A stretch of DNA of 34,878 nucleotides from an uncultured Pelagibacteraceae bacterium (GTDB lineage Bacteria > Pseudomonadota > Alphaproteobacteria > Pelagibacterales > Pelagibacteraceae). Every line of letters starts with the position of its first letter. The stretch's first letter is position 1. A program made the translations under genes and the position numbers. This document shows, piece by piece, positions 23,509 through 32,804 of this stretch. The DNA is taken from contig CACKBP010000008.1 of assembly GCA_902598315.1 (NCBI GenBank), forward strand, positions 1 to 34,878, given 5' to 3'. The notes beneath the pieces were generated by a model, which was given only the letters and a program-made list of their open reading frames with translations, was not told where the DNA came from and ran no database searches.

Positions 23509-24584
23509 AATTTATAATTAATTGTTTTTTCTGTCATTTCAACACTATGCACCATACTTTCATAGAATCCAGCTTTTGTAATTTTTATAAACTTTGCATT
23601 TTTTGCTATTTGTTCTAATTTTTTTGCTCCTATATATCCCATAGAGGAACGTAAACCGCCTTTCAATTGATAAATTATTTTTGAAACATTTCCTTTATAT
23701 TCTACCCTTCCCTCAACTCCTTCTGGTACAAATTTAGATTTATCTTTAAAATTTTTTTGAAAATACCTATTAGCTGATCCAGAAGACATTGCTCCGATAG
23801 AACCCATTCCTCTATATTGTTTATAAAATTTTCCTTTAAATTTAAATTTCTTTCCTGGACTTTCATTAGTTCCTGCAAATATTGATCCCATCATTATCGC
23901 ATCTGCACCGGCTGCTAAGGCTTTTGCTATATCACCAGAAAATTTAATACCGCCATCTGAAATTAGTTTTATTTTTTTTCTCTTTAATTCATTCTTAATT
24001 TCCATAATTGCAGAAATCTGTGGAACACCTATGCCTGCAACCATTCTTGTAGTGCAGATTGATCCAGGTCCTATTCCAATTTTAATTATATCAGCACCAG
24101 AATTATACAATCTTTTTGCAGCCTCTCCAGTAGCTATATTTCCTACACATAAAGAAGTGGATTGATCAATTTTTTTTAGTTTTGACAAGGTCTGTAAGAC
24201 TTTCTCGCTATGACCATGAGCTGTGTCTATTACTATTAAATCACATCCATTATCAATTAATGATCTGGCTCTCTCTATATCTTCCTTGCTTGTGCCCACT
24301 GCGGCTCCGACAATTAATTTTTTTTTCTTAACTTTTAAAATTTCATCAGTTTGTTTTTTAATATTAAGATTTCGGTGAATTATGCCTATGCCTCCTGCCT
24401 CTGCCATTGCTATTGCCATTTTGGACTCTGTCACTGTATCCATGGCAGAAGATAAAAATGGTACCTTTAAATGAATTTTATTTGATAACTTAAGTGAAAT
24501 ATCTGTTTCAGAGGGCAAAACGTCCGAATATCTTGGAAGGAGTAAAACATCATCAAAAGTTAAAGATTCTTTAATTGTTACCAT
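23505..24584 (-). CDS. guaB: IMP dehydrogenase lacking the CBS (Bateman) domain
   Basis: Oxidises IMP to XMP with NAD, the branch point to guanine nucleotides. At 359 residues it is well under the usual ~490. The barrel starts normally (LTFDDVLLLPRYSDVLP, SSAMDTVTESKMAIAMA) and runs to GGIGIIHRNLNIKKQTDEI at 64-82. It then passes after a few Lys residues to LIVGAAVGTSKED, with no room for the two CBS motifs. The catalytic loop GIGPGSICTTRMVAGIG carries Cys177, and the flap has NRYFQ and KFVPEGVEGRVEYKG. These mark it as IMPDH rather than GMP reductase, which also lacks CBS but has a different loop and flap. Without the Bateman module, adenine/guanine nucleotide control through it should be absent. 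Confidence 0.94.
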   Translation of the reverse strand: MVTIKESLTFDDVLLLPRYSDVLPSETDISLKLSNKIHLKVPFLSSAMDTVTESKMAIAMAEAGGIGIIHRNLNIKKQTDEILKVKKKKLIVGAAVGTSKEDIERARSLIDNGCDLIVIDTAHGHSEKVLQTLSKLKKIDQSTSLCVGNIATGEAAKRLYNSGADIIKIGIGPGSICTTRMVAGIGVPQISAIMEIKNELKRKKIKLISDGGIKFSGDIAKALAAGADAIMMGSIFAGTNESPGKKFKFKGKFYKQYRGMGSIGAMSSGSANRYFQKNFKDKSKFVPEGVEGRVEYKGNVSKIIYQLKGGLRSSMGYIGAKKLEQIAKNAKFIKITKAGFYESMVHSVEMTEKTINYKL

Positions 24585-24610
24585 ATAAACTTATATACAA
24601 TTTTTAAAAT

Positions 24611-25237
24611 TTATAAAGTCTTTAAAATCTTACAATGTAAATAAATTTCCTTAGATTCTCTTCTACTTGCCTCAGGTTTAAAAAAATTTACATTTTTAAA
24701 TAATGATTTAGCTAAGTTCTTTACATCATTAAAGTCTTCACCCATAAATAGCTTTGATACAAAAACACCATCATTTTTTAAAATTTTAGATGAAAAGTGC
24801 ATAACTTCAGTACATAATTGATTAGTTCTTATAGAGTCTAACGATTTATTGCCTGTTGTATTTGCTGCCATATCAGAAATAATTACATCTAAATTTTCTT
24901 TAAAATAATCTTTTATTTTATCTTTAGTATTTGATTCAAAAAAATCACAATTTAAAAATTGTACATTTTTTATCGGTATCATTTGCTTAATATCAACTGA
25001 CATAATTTTTCCATTTGAGATAATTTTTCTAGCAACCTGTGACCAGCCACCTGGGAATGATCCAAGATCAAGTAAATTTGTATTTTTTTTAATAAATTTA
25101 AACTTATCATTTAATTCTATTAATTTAAATGAGGCTCTTGATCTAAATCCCAGGGTTTTAGATTTTTTGAAAAATTGATCTCGATGTTGTTTTATTTTCC
25201 AAGTATTGCTTTTTTTAACTCGCTTAGATTTTTTCAT
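24611..25237 (-). CDS. rlmE: 23S rRNA (uridine2552-2'-O)-methyltransferase
   Basis: RlmE (FtsJ/RrmJ) methylates U2552 in the A-loop of 23S rRNA late in large-subunit assembly. At about 208 residues it has the K-D-K-E tetrad in RASFKLIEL, ISDMAANTTG, GVFVSKLF and SRRESKEIYL. The SAM site is LLDLGSFPGGWSQVARK. I chose ATG at 25237, which shares one base with the pssA stop (TGATG); GTG one codon earlier is also open. The basic N-terminus (KKSKRVKKS) is usual for the family. It lies 26 bases ahead of guaB, a linkage seen in other alphaproteobacteria. Confidence 0.95.
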   Translation of the reverse strand: MKKSKRVKKSNTWKIKQHRDQFFKKSKTLGFRSRASFKLIELNDKFKFIKKNTNLLDLGSFPGGWSQVARKIISNGKIMSVDIKQMIPIKNVQFLNCDFFESNTKDKIKDYFKENLDVIISDMAANTTGNKSLDSIRTNQLCTEVMHFSSKILKNDGVFVSKLFMGEDFNDVKNLAKSLFKNVNFFKPEASRRESKEIYLHCKILKTL

Positions 25238-26028
25238 CACAAAATATCTTCATGATCTTCGTCAGATATTTTTGTCAAATATTTTTTTTGCTGTTTCTTA
25301 TAAATTATAATACTAATAGGAATAGAAATTAAATATAAAAAACTAAAAATCAATAAAGTTTCAAAAGTATAAAATAATAATGCTATAAAAATAATACCGA
25401 CTGTTAATAGTAAAAATACCGTAGTTTTCGAAGAAATTGATATTTTTTTTAATGAAAGAGTTGGAATTTTACTTACCAACAACAAAGCAATTAATATCGT
25501 AAAAAAAGGAGTTAGAATTTTAATATTTAAATTAAATTTTAAATCGGTCAGTTCGTAAATTAAAGGCATTAATATCAACAAACCTCCAGCTGGAGAAGGG
25601 ACACCTTCAAAAAAATTATTTTTCCATTCTTGCTGGTTTTCAATTTTAGTTAAATTAAATCTAGCTAATCTCAAAACACAACATACTGAGTAAATTAAAG
25701 CTATAGCCCATCCCAATTTTCCATAATTGTTGAGTTCCCAAAAGTATAAAATCAAAACTGGAGCAATTCCAAAACTCACAAAGTCTGTCAAAGAATCAAG
25801 TTCCTTTCCAAATTCTGATGTTCCTTTTATCAATCTTGCTACTCTACCGTCTAAAGCATCAAGTATAGCCGCAAGTAAGATTAATGTTACAGCAAGACTA
25901 AAATTTCCATCTATAGAAAATTTTATTGAACTTATACCTAAACATACTCCCCCTAAAGTAAGAATATTTGGTAAAAGATATCTAGTTTTTTTTGATGAAA
26001 CTAATTTAAATTTTTTGTTTTGTTCCAT
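25237..26028 (-). CDS. pssA: CDP-diacylglycerol-serine O-phosphatidyltransferase
   Basis: Integral membrane enzyme that joins CDP-diacylglycerol and serine to make phosphatidylserine, which Psd decarboxylates to phosphatidylethanolamine. At 263 residues it has the CDP-alcohol phosphotransferase signature (DG, AR, G, then two Asp) in DALDGRVARLIKGTSEFG followed by KELDSLTDFVSFG. Several membrane helices follow, including a strongly hydrophobic pair near the C-terminus (TVFLLLTVGIIFIALLFY). It starts two bases after psd ends, so the two consecutive steps are coupled. Confidence 0.96.
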   Translation of the reverse strand: MEQNKKFKLVSSKKTRYLLPNILTLGGVCLGISSIKFSIDGNFSLAVTLILLAAILDALDGRVARLIKGTSEFGKELDSLTDFVSFGIAPVLILYFWELNNYGKLGWAIALIYSVCCVLRLARFNLTKIENQQEWKNNFFEGVPSPAGGLLILMPLIYELTDLKFNLNIKILTPFFTILIALLLVSKIPTLSLKKISISSKTTVFLLLTVGIIFIALLFYTFETLLIFSFLYLISIPISIIIYKKQQKKYLTKISDEDHEDIL

Positions 26029-26030
26029 TG

Positions 26031-26678
26031 TTATGAAGCAATTAAACTTTCACCAGCTGTTACGTTCTGCCCTACTTTAGCTAAAACATTTTTATTTTTG
26101 AAATATATATCTACTCTACTCCCAAACCTTATCATTCCAATTCTATCACCTTGTTTTAATTGTTGTCCTTGTTCTACTTCACACACAATTCTTCTTGCAA
26201 TTAAGCCTGCTATTTGAACAATTATTATCTCCTCATTATTTTGTGATGTTTTGATTTTGTAATAGTTCCTCTCATTTTCTTCACTCGCTTTATCTAAAGA
26301 CGCATTTAAAAATTTACCTGGCTTGTAATAGATCTCCTCTACATTTCCTGAAATAGGAACTCTATTCACATGACAATTAAATACGTTCATGAAAATACTA
26401 ATCCTTGTATAAGTTGTATTTTCTAATCTTAACTCCTCCGGGCCAGACTTTTCAGATATATCTGTAATTAAACCATCTGCAGGACTAACTAAAAAAGTAT
26501 CATCATTTATTGAAAATCGTTCAGGATCTCGAAAAAAATAATAAACCCAAACAGTGATTAAAATAAGCAAGAGTCCGAAAAACTTAGAAAAAAACAGAAC
26601 AACAAAAGTAACTAAAATCGAAATAGCCAAGAATTTGTAGCCCTCTTTATGGATTTTCGGAAAAATAGTATTAAACAT
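26031..26678 (-). CDS. psd: Phosphatidylserine decarboxylase proenzyme (short form)
   Basis: Pyruvoyl-dependent enzyme that converts phosphatidylserine to phosphatidylethanolamine. At 215 residues it belongs to the short form common in alphaproteobacteria. The self-cleavage site is in IGMIRFGSRVDIYF: cleavage between Gly and Ser leaves the pyruvoyl alpha chain. Earlier blocks are FFRDPER, VSPADGLITDI, and FMNVFNCHVNRVPISG with the conserved His. An N-terminal hydrophobic hairpin (FLAISILVTFVVLFFSKFFG) anchors it. It is first in a nine-gene leftward run, divergent from icd. Confidence 0.95.
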   Translation of the reverse strand: MFNTIFPKIHKEGYKFLAISILVTFVVLFFSKFFGLLLILITVWVYYFFRDPERFSINDDTFLVSPADGLITDISEKSGPEELRLENTTYTRISIFMNVFNCHVNRVPISGNVEEIYYKPGKFLNASLDKASEENERNYYKIKTSQNNEEIIIVQIAGLIARRIVCEVEQGQQLKQGDRIGMIRFGSRVDIYFKNKNVLAKVGQNVTAGESLIAS

Positions 26679-26688
26679 AATTTTAAGT

Positions 26689-26716
26689 TTGCTAAATTTT
26701 TCTTAATATGTATAAA
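26689..26716 (+). promoter_or_regulatory. Candidate promoter for icd
   Basis: TTGCTA (26689-26694), a 16-base spacer, TATAAA (26711-26716). The hexamers and spacer are identical to those ahead of rpsF. The predicted start near 26723 gives a leader of about 20 bases. Confidence 0.45.
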
Positions 26717-26736
26717 AATTACATTTATTCAATCAA
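26709..26736 (-). promoter_or_regulatory. Candidate promoter for the psd-pssA-rlmE-guaB run
   Basis: On the minus strand TTGATT (26736-26731), a 16-base spacer, TATACA (26714-26709). The predicted start near 26702 leaves about 24 bases to the psd ATG. It overlaps the icd promoter on the other strand base for base at the -10 region. Confidence 0.4.
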
Positions 26737-26742
26737 TTTTTT

Positions 26743-27957
26743 ATGGCAAAAATAAAAGTTAAAAATCCAGTTGTAGAGCTAGACGGTGATGAAATGACTA
26801 GAATTATATGGTCGTTTATTAAAGATAAGTTAATTAAACCCTATCTTGATGTAGATCTAAAATACTACGACCTTGGTATGGAGAGTAGAGATAAAACTAA
26901 TGACCAAATAACAGTAGATGCGGCAAATGCTATCAAGCAACATGGTGTGGGTATAAAATGTGCAACTATTACACCTGACGAGGCCAGAGTACAGGAATTT
27001 AAACTAAAAAAAATGTGGAGATCTCCAAATGGGACTATAAGAAATATTCTAGGTGGAACAGTTTTTAGAGAGCCAATTATTTGTAAAAATATCCCTAAAC
27101 TAGTTCCTGGGTGGACGCAGCCAATAGTGATAGGAAGACATGCCTTCGGTGATCAATACAGAGCAACTGACTTTTTGATTCCTGGTGAAGGAAATTTAGA
27201 AGTTAAATGGACTTCAAAAGATGGTAAAAATAAAAAAGAGTTTAAAGTTTTTAATTTTCCTGGCTCTGGAACCGCTCTAACGATGTACAATTTAGATGAA
27301 TCTATTAAAAATTTTGCAAGAGCATGCATGAATTATGGTCTAGAGAGAAAATGGCCAGTTTATTTGTCAACTAAAAATACAATACTTAAAGCTTATGACG
27401 GACGATTCAAAGATCTTTTCCAAGAGGTTTTTGATTTTGAATTTTCAGATAAGTTTAAAAAAGCAAATATAACTTATGAACACAGACTAATTGACGATAT
27501 GGTGGCTTGTGCAATGAAATGGAATGGAGGCTATGTTTGGGCATGTAAAAATTATGATGGTGACGTACAATCAGATACTGTTGCGCAGGGATTTGGTTCT
27601 TTAGGACTGATGACAAGTGTATTGATGACCCCAGATGGTAAAACAGTAGAATCTGAAGCTGCTCATGGTACAGTGACTAGGCATTATAGAATGCACCAAC
27701 AGGGAAAAGAGACATCTACAAACCCTATAGCATCAATATTTGCATGGACAAGAGGTTTAGCTCATAGAGGAAAGCTTGACGGGAACGAGAAACTAATAAA
27801 ATTTTCATCCAATATTGAAGAAGTGTGTATTAAAACTGTGGAAGGTGGTTCGATGACCAAAGATTTGGCAATTCTAATTGATAAATCAACTAAATATCTA
27901 ACTACAAATCAATTTTTAGAAGCTATTAACGAAAATTTAAGGAAAAAACTTAACTAA
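26743..27957 (+). CDS. icd: Isocitrate dehydrogenase (NADP-dependent, eukaryote-like homodimeric type)
   Basis: TCA-cycle enzyme that converts isocitrate to 2-oxoglutarate and CO2 with reduction of NADP. At 404 residues it is of the type usual in alphaproteobacteria and mitochondria. Blocks are [19 protein letters not shown], the substrate segment [38 protein letters not shown], the metal Asp residues in [16 protein letters not shown] and [19 protein letters not shown], and the cofactor segment [11 protein letters not shown]. It is a single rightward gene between two leftward runs. Its end overlaps convergent alaS by 8 bases. Confidence 0.97.
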   Translation: MAKIKVKNPVVELDGDEMTRIIWSFIKDKLIKPYLDVDLKYYDLGMESRDKTNDQITVDAANAIKQHGVGIKCATITPDEARVQEFKLKKMWRSPNGTIRNILGGTVFREPIICKNIPKLVPGWTQPIVIGRHAFGDQYRATDFLIPGEGNLEVKWTSKDGKNKKEFKVFNFPGSGTALTMYNLDESIKNFARACMNYGLERKWPVYLSTKNTILKAYDGRFKDLFQEVFDFEFSDKFKKANITYEHRLIDDMVACAMKWNGGYVWACKNYDGDVQSDTVAQGFGSLGLMTSVLMTPDGKTVESEAAHGTVTRHYRMHQQGKETSTNPIASIFAWTRGLAHRGKLDGNEKLIKFSSNIEEVCIKTVEGGSMTKDLAILIDKSTKYLTTNQFLEAINENLRKKLN

Positions 27958-30625
27958 TTTTTTTAGATATTTCCTTAAACGCATCCGTAATTTTATTTTT
28001 ATCTATACCGCCAGCCTGAGCAAAATCTTTCCTTCCACCACCCCCTGTGCCACCTAAAATTACTGATGCTGCTTTAACTAAATCTACTGCGTTATATTTA
28101 GTAGTCAAATCTTGAGAAATTCCCACAGCTAAACCAACTTTATCTCCAAATGTTGAAATGCCAATTACAATTCCTGACTTAATATCTTTTTTACCTTGAT
28201 CTATAATTCCTCTTAATTCCTTTGGTGGAAAATCTTTTAGGATTTGTTCTCGTATAACAATATTTCCTATTTTTTTATCCTTAATTATATTTTTATTTTT
28301 ATCTTTCTTTATGATATCAATTTTTACCTTACTAAGCTGTTTACTCAAATTTTTTAAATTTTCGGATAAACTTAAATTATTTTTATAATCTGCTTTTATT
28401 TTCAGATTATATAATTCTTTCTTTATCATATCTATTTCATCTATGAGATTTGACTCCTTCTGAGATTTATTTTTCTTTTGAATTTTTTCGTATTCTTCTA
28501 ATTGTTTATCTCTTAATGCTTCAACTCTCCTAACTCCTGAAGCAATAGAAGATTGACTTATTACTTTAAATTTACCAACTTCTTTAGTATTTTTAACATG
28601 AGTGCCTCCGCACAATTCTGTTGAAAAAAAACCATTATTTTCCTTCCCCATAAAAACTACTCTTACTTCCTCTCCATACTTTTCACCAAATAATGCAAGG
28701 GCACCCATACCAACAGCTTCTTTTGGGGTCATTATTCTTGTTTGCACATCAGACGCTCCGGATATTATTTCATTTACCATATTATTTATTTTTGTTATTT
28801 CCTCTTTTTCAATTGGTTTATTATGACTAAAATCAAATCTTAATCTCTCAGGTGAAACTAATGAACCTTTTTGTGTCACATGTTTTCCTAGAGTCCTTCT
28901 TAATGACTCATGTAATAAGTGGGTTGCTGAGTGGTTGGCTTTTGAATTGTTTCTTTTTAAAACATCTATTTCTAAATTTACACTCTGCCCGGTAGATATT
29001 GAGCCTTTCTCAATTTTTCCATAGTGAACAAATAAATCTCCCATTTTTTTTTGTGTATCATTAATTTTTATTTTACATTCTGAGCTAAAAATATATCCCT
29101 GGTCACCAACTTGGCCACCTGACTCTCCATAAAATGGCGTTTGATTTGTAATTATTTCAACTTCATCTCCAGTATTTGCTGAATTTACAAATTTACCGTT
29201 TTTTGAAATTTTAATAATTATACCCTCTGCTTTATCAAATTCGTAACCTAAGAATTCAGTAGGATTAAGCTCCTCTCTAATTTTAAACCATCTTTCCTCA
29301 ACAGACTTGTCTCCAGAGCCCTTCCAGTTAGATCTTGCCAAGTCTTTACTTTTTTCCATTTCTTTATCAAAACCGATATTATCTACTTTAATATCATTAT
29401 TCCTTAAGATGTCAGCTGTCAGATCTAAGGGGAAACCATATGTATCGTACAATTTAAAAGCTACTGGACCTGGTAGAATTTTATTTTGAACTTTACTCAA
29501 ATTTTCCTCAAGTATTTTCATTCCTCTTTCTAAAAGAGAAGAAAATTTTTCTTCTTCATTTTTGAGGGTTTCAACTATTAATTCTTTACCGCTAGTTAGT
29601 TCAGGATAGCTACTTTTCATTTCATTTAATAAAATTTCAAAAAGTTTATAAAAAACAGGGTGTTTACTGCCTAGAGAATGAGCATGTCTCATTCCCCTTC
29701 TCATGATCCTTCTTAAGACATATCCTCGACCTTCATTAGAAGGCAATATACCCTCGGCAATTAAAAAACTACTTGCTCTTAAGTGATCAGCGATTACTCT
29801 GTGACTTGCAATCGTTTTATCATCTATAGTAGTTTTTGTAATATCAGATGAAGCAGTCATAATTTTCTGAAAGTGATCGATTTTATAATTATCATGAGTG
29901 CCTTGAAGGACTGCTGTCATTCTTTCTAGTCCCATGCCTGTATCAACTGAAGGTTTAGGTAAATTAATTCTTTTATCTTTAGACATTTGTTCAAATTGCA
30001 TAAATACAAGATTCCAAATTTCTATATATCTATCACCATCTTCATCTGGACTTCCTGGAATTCCACCTTTTAATTTATTACCGTGATCATAAAATATCTC
30101 AGAGCATGGACCACATGGTCCTGTATCACCCATTGACCAGAAATTATCAGACGTTGATATTTTAATTATCTTATTTTCACTTAGCCCCGATATTTTTTTC
30201 CAAAGATTGGAAGCGTCTTGGTCTTCATGAAAAACGGTTACTAATAATTTTTCTTTTGGTAATCCAAAATCTTTAGTTAATAAATTCCAAGCATGGTGAA
30301 TGGCTTGTTCTTTGAAATAATCGCCAAATGAAAAATTACCTAACATTTCAAAAAAGGTATGATGTCTTGGAGTATAACCAACGTTTTCTAAATCATTGTG
30401 TTTTCCGCCTGCTCTCACACATTTTTGTGATGTAGTTGCAGTTTTATAAGATCTTTTTTCTAAACCGGTAAATACGTTCTTAAACTGGACCATTCCTGAA
30501 TTAGTAAACATTAGTGTTGGATCGTTATTAGGTACTAAATTACTTGAATCAACAATTCGATGATTGTTTTTTTTAAAATATTCTAAAAATTTTTTTCTTA
30601 CATCTGTAAGCAAAATTTGGCTCAT
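27950..30625 (-). CDS. alaS: Alanyl-tRNA synthetase
   Basis: Charges tRNA-Ala and edits Ser/Gly mischarging. At 891 residues it is full length. The class II aminoacylation domain comes first ([40 protein letters not shown]), then the tRNA-recognition region. The editing domain has the zinc/water motif [10 protein letters not shown] with [11 protein letters not shown], and the C-terminal DHHA1 domain ends [17 protein letters not shown] Lys-rich coiled coil lies between the editing and C-terminal domains. It follows the DUF779 gene after 43 bases, and its 3' end overlaps icd. Confidence 0.97.
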   Translation of the reverse strand: MSQILLTDVRKKFLEYFKKNNHRIVDSSNLVPNNDPTLMFTNSGMVQFKNVFTGLEKRSYKTATTSQKCVRAGGKHNDLENVGYTPRHHTFFEMLGNFSFGDYFKEQAIHHAWNLLTKDFGLPKEKLLVTVFHEDQDASNLWKKISGLSENKIIKISTSDNFWSMGDTGPCGPCSEIFYDHGNKLKGGIPGSPDEDGDRYIEIWNLVFMQFEQMSKDKRINLPKPSVDTGMGLERMTAVLQGTHDNYKIDHFQKIMTASSDITKTTIDDKTIASHRVIADHLRASSFLIAEGILPSNEGRGYVLRRIMRRGMRHAHSLGSKHPVFYKLFEILLNEMKSSYPELTSGKELIVETLKNEEEKFSSLLERGMKILEENLSKVQNKILPGPVAFKLYDTYGFPLDLTADILRNNDIKVDNIGFDKEMEKSKDLARSNWKGSGDKSVEERWFKIREELNPTEFLGYEFDKAEGIIIKISKNGKFVNSANTGDEVEIITNQTPFYGESGGQVGDQGYIFSSECKIKINDTQKKMGDLFVHYGKIEKGSISTGQSVNLEIDVLKRNNSKANHSATHLLHESLRRTLGKHVTQKGSLVSPERLRFDFSHNKPIEKEEITKINNMVNEIISGASDVQTRIMTPKEAVGMGALALFGEKYGEEVRVVFMGKENNGFFSTELCGGTHVKNTKEVGKFKVISQSSIASGVRRVEALRDKQLEEYEKIQKKNKSQKESNLIDEIDMIKKELYNLKIKADYKNNLSLSENLKNLSKQLSKVKIDIIKKDKNKNIIKDKKIGNIVIREQILKDFPPKELRGIIDQGKKDIKSGIVIGISTFGDKVGLAVGISQDLTTKYNAVDLVKAASVILGGTGGGGRKDFAQAGGIDKNKITDAFKEISKKIS

Positions 30626-30668
30626 ACATAATTAAATACAGATATTTTTCGGCTTGTCTATAAAGAGA

Positions 30669-31025
30669 TTAATTTGTCTGCTTTTTATCGTTATCTACAA
30701 CAACACATATTTCTGATTTTGTGAGAAATCTTTGTCCAGTACCATTATCTAGCGAGAACATTCCTCCAATTCCCTTAACTGCATCAATTGTAAGGTCTGT
30801 ATGTTTCCATTTTTCATACTGATCCTCATTCATGTAAAAAGGAGTTCCATCTACTTCTCCCAGTTTTACATCGCTATTGCCTACTTGATATTCTTTAGCT
30901 GGAAAACACATAGGTGCGCTACCATCGCAGCATCCGCCTGATTGATGAAATAGAAGATCGTCACCGTGAACTTCTTTAATTTCGTTAAGTAATTTTTTCG
31001 CTGATAATGTGAATGATACCTTCAT
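30669..31025 (-). CDS. DUF779 protein, partner of aldehyde dehydrogenase
   Basis: Small conserved protein of unknown activity often found next to NAD aldehyde dehydrogenases of the acetaldehyde type. The hallmark is FHQSGGCCDGSAPMCF, a Cys-rich segment that could bind metal or react with thiols, followed by LGEVDGTPFYMNEDQYEKWK. I chose ATG at 31025 (118 residues) because it aligns with the family's first strand (KVSFTLSAKKLL) and leaves the strong hairpin outside the gene. ATG at 31043, six codons earlier, is in frame but lies inside the hairpin's stem. The dehydrogenase gene ends 51 bases upstream, so the two form a small operon. Confidence 0.9.
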   Translation of the reverse strand: MKVSFTLSAKKLLNEIKEVHGDDLLFHQSGGCCDGSAPMCFPAKEYQVGNSDVKLGEVDGTPFYMNEDQYEKWKHTDLTIDAVKGIGGMFSLDNGTGQRFLTKSEICVVVDNDKKQTN

Positions 31026-31036
31026 TTGTATATTTC

Positions 31037-31061
31037 GGCCCATGATTTAGAATCATGGGCC
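31037..31061 (-). promoter_or_regulatory. Perfect 11-bp intercistronic hairpin
   Basis: On the transcribed (minus) strand GGCCCATGATT pairs with AATCATGGGCC around a 3-base loop. The hairpin lies between the dehydrogenase stop and the DUF779 start. No U-run follows the stem, so it does not look like an intrinsic terminator. It could stabilise the upstream message, limit translation of DUF779, or act as a processing site. Confidence 0.75.
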
Positions 31062-31076
31062 ATTATATATTATTGG

Positions 31077-32630
31077 TTAAAAGAAGCCTAATTTTTTCTC
31101 ACTGTAAGATACGTGTAAGTTCTTAACTTGTCTATAATGATTTAACATCATTTTGTGAGTTTCTCTTCCAATACCAGATTGTTTGTATCCGCCAAATGCA
31201 GCGTGAGCTGGGTATGCATGGTAACAGTTTGTCCAAACTCTACCTGCTTCTATACCTCTACCCATTCTGTAAGCAATGTTTCCGTCTCTAGTCCAAACAC
31301 CTGCTCCTAACCCGTAAAGAGTATCATTAGCTATCTCTAATGCTTCTTTCTCATCTTTAAACGTCGTAACTGATACAACTGGTCCAAAGATCTCTTCTTG
31401 GAATATTCGCATGTTGTTTTTTCCCTCGAAAATTGTTGGTTGGATATAGTTTCCTTTTTCAAGACCGCTATTTATTTTTGCTTGACTTCCACCACACAGA
31501 ACTTTGGCACCTTCTTTTTTACCTAAGTCTAAATAAGACTTAATTTTTTCCATTTGTTCTAGTGAAGCTTGAGCTCCAATCATAGTTTCCATTTTTAAAG
31601 GATTGTCTTGTTTCACAGCTTTCGTTCTTGCAATAGCTTTTTCCATGAATTTGTCATAGATAGATTTTTGAATTAAAGCTCTGCTTGGACAAGTACAAAC
31701 TTCTCCTTGGTTAAGCGTAAACATAGCAAAACCTTCTAAACATTTATCAAAGAAGTCGTCATCTTTAGACATAACATCTTCGAAGAAAATGTTTGGTGAT
31801 TTACCGCCTAGCTCCAAAGTAATTGGTATTAAGTTTTGAGATGCATACTGCATAATCAAACGTCCAGTAGTAGTTTCACCAGTAAAAGCGATCTTCTTAA
31901 TTCTTTTTGAAGAAGCTAAAGGTTTACCTGCTTCAAGACCATAACCACTTACAACGTTTACAACACCTGCTGGTAATAGATCTCCAATAAGTTCCATTAA
32001 AAGCATAATTGATGCGGGTGTTTGTTCGGCTGGTTTTAATACCACACAGTTTCCCGCTGCCAATGCTGGAGCTAGTTTCCATGTAGCCATTAATAATGGG
32101 AAGTTCCATGGTATAATCTGACCAACGACACCTAATGGTTCTGGTATGTGGTAAGAATATTCGCTGTTACTGATTTCAGCAACTGATCCTTCCTCTGCTC
32201 TTATTACTCCTGCAAAATATCTCCAATGATCAATTACCAAAGGTAAATCGGCAGCCATACATTCTCTAATTGGCTTACCATTGTCTAGACATTCTGCTGT
32301 CGCTAAAACGTTCAGATTTTTCTCTATTACATCAGCAATCTTTAAGAGTATATTTGATCTCTCAGTGATTGATGTTTTTCCCCAAGCAGGAAATGCTGCG
32401 TGGGCTGCGTCAAGAGCAAAATCTACGTCCTTTTCATTCGATCGTGGCACCTTACAGATAACTTCATTAGTGATAGGAGTAGTATTATCAAAATACTTTC
32501 CAGATTTAGGTTCTACAAATTTTCCGTTTATGTAGTTTCCATATTTAGCTTTAAATGGAAATTTAACCTTCAAATGAGAGGTATCTAAAGATGAAGACAC
32601 TTTCGGGCTTGATGCTTGTTGTGTACTCAT
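31077..32630 (-). CDS. NAD-dependent aldehyde dehydrogenase (AldB/ExaC acetaldehyde type)
   Basis: Oxidises an aldehyde to the acid. Relatives with the same active-site string and a DUF779 neighbour act on acetaldehyde or other short aldehydes. At 517 residues it is full length. [17 protein letters not shown] (172-188) and KPAEQTP form the cofactor site; Glu273 in [15 protein letters not shown] and nucleophile Cys312 in [14 protein letters not shown] are the catalytic pair; [10 protein letters not shown] follows. A very strong Shine-Dalgarno-like AAGGGGGAAA precedes ATG at 32630, suggesting high expression. Upstream is a palindrome that could be an operator. The gene and its DUF779 partner lie between recA and alaS, which are near each other in many alphaproteobacteria. 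Confidence 0.93.
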   Translation of the reverse strand: MSTQQASSPKVSSSLDTSHLKVKFPFKAKYGNYINGKFVEPKSGKYFDNTTPITNEVICKVPRSNEKDVDFALDAAHAAFPAWGKTSITERSNILLKIADVIEKNLNVLATAECLDNGKPIRECMAADLPLVIDHWRYFAGVIRAEEGSVAEISNSEYSYHIPEPLGVVGQIIPWNFPLLMATWKLAPALAAGNCVVLKPAEQTPASIMLLMELIGDLLPAGVVNVVSGYGLEAGKPLASSKRIKKIAFTGETTTGRLIMQYASQNLIPITLELGGKSPNIFFEDVMSKDDDFFDKCLEGFAMFTLNQGEVCTCPSRALIQKSIYDKFMEKAIARTKAVKQDNPLKMETMIGAQASLEQMEKIKSYLDLGKKEGAKVLCGGSQAKINSGLEKGNYIQPTIFEGKNNMRIFQEEIFGPVVSVTTFKDEKEALEIANDTLYGLGAGVWTRDGNIAYRMGRGIEAGRVWTNCYHAYPAHAAFGGYKQSGIGRETHKMMLNHYRQVKNLHVSYSEKKLGFF

Positions 32631-32664
32631 TTTTCCCCCTTTTGTATAAGTCTTATATTAAAAC

Positions 32665-32681
32665 CAATCTGGACTAGATTG
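32665..32681. promoter_or_regulatory. Candidate operator upstream of aldehyde dehydrogenase
   Basis: CAATCT (32665-32670) and AGATTG (32676-32681) are perfect 6-base arms separated by 5 bases, centred about 43 bases before the gene's ATG. This size suits a dimeric repressor or activator. No regulator gene is nearby. Chance occurrence is possible in AT-rich DNA. Confidence 0.35.
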
Positions 32682-32758
32682 TACACTTGTATTTTTGACA
32701 CTTTTTTTCAAACTACTAAATGTAGTTATAGTCAATTTAAAGTTGAGTTTTCACGAGA

Positions 32759-32787
32759 AACGGGAGATTTAAACTAAACCTCCCGTT
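32759..32787 (-). terminator. Hairpin after recA, possible terminator
   Basis: AACGGGAG (32759-32766) pairs with CTCCCGTT (32780-32787). After one A-C mismatch the stem continues with TTTA/TAAA, giving 13 positions around a 3-base loop. It begins 18 bases after the recA stop. On the recA transcript it is followed by UUCUCGUG, not a clean U-run, so termination strength is uncertain. Confidence 0.5.
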
Positions 32788-32804
32788 GAAATGATGGCTG
32801 AGAA

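Noticed and set aside
23505-24584. GMP reductase instead of IMP dehydrogenase, because of the short length
   Set aside because: The loop SICTTRMVAGIGVPQ and flap KFVPEGVEGRV are those of IMPDH, and the gene is linked to guaA.
25727-26217. Two overlapping plus-strand frames across pssA and psd
   Set aside because: Both are antisense to conserved motifs of PssA and Psd and carry no domain.
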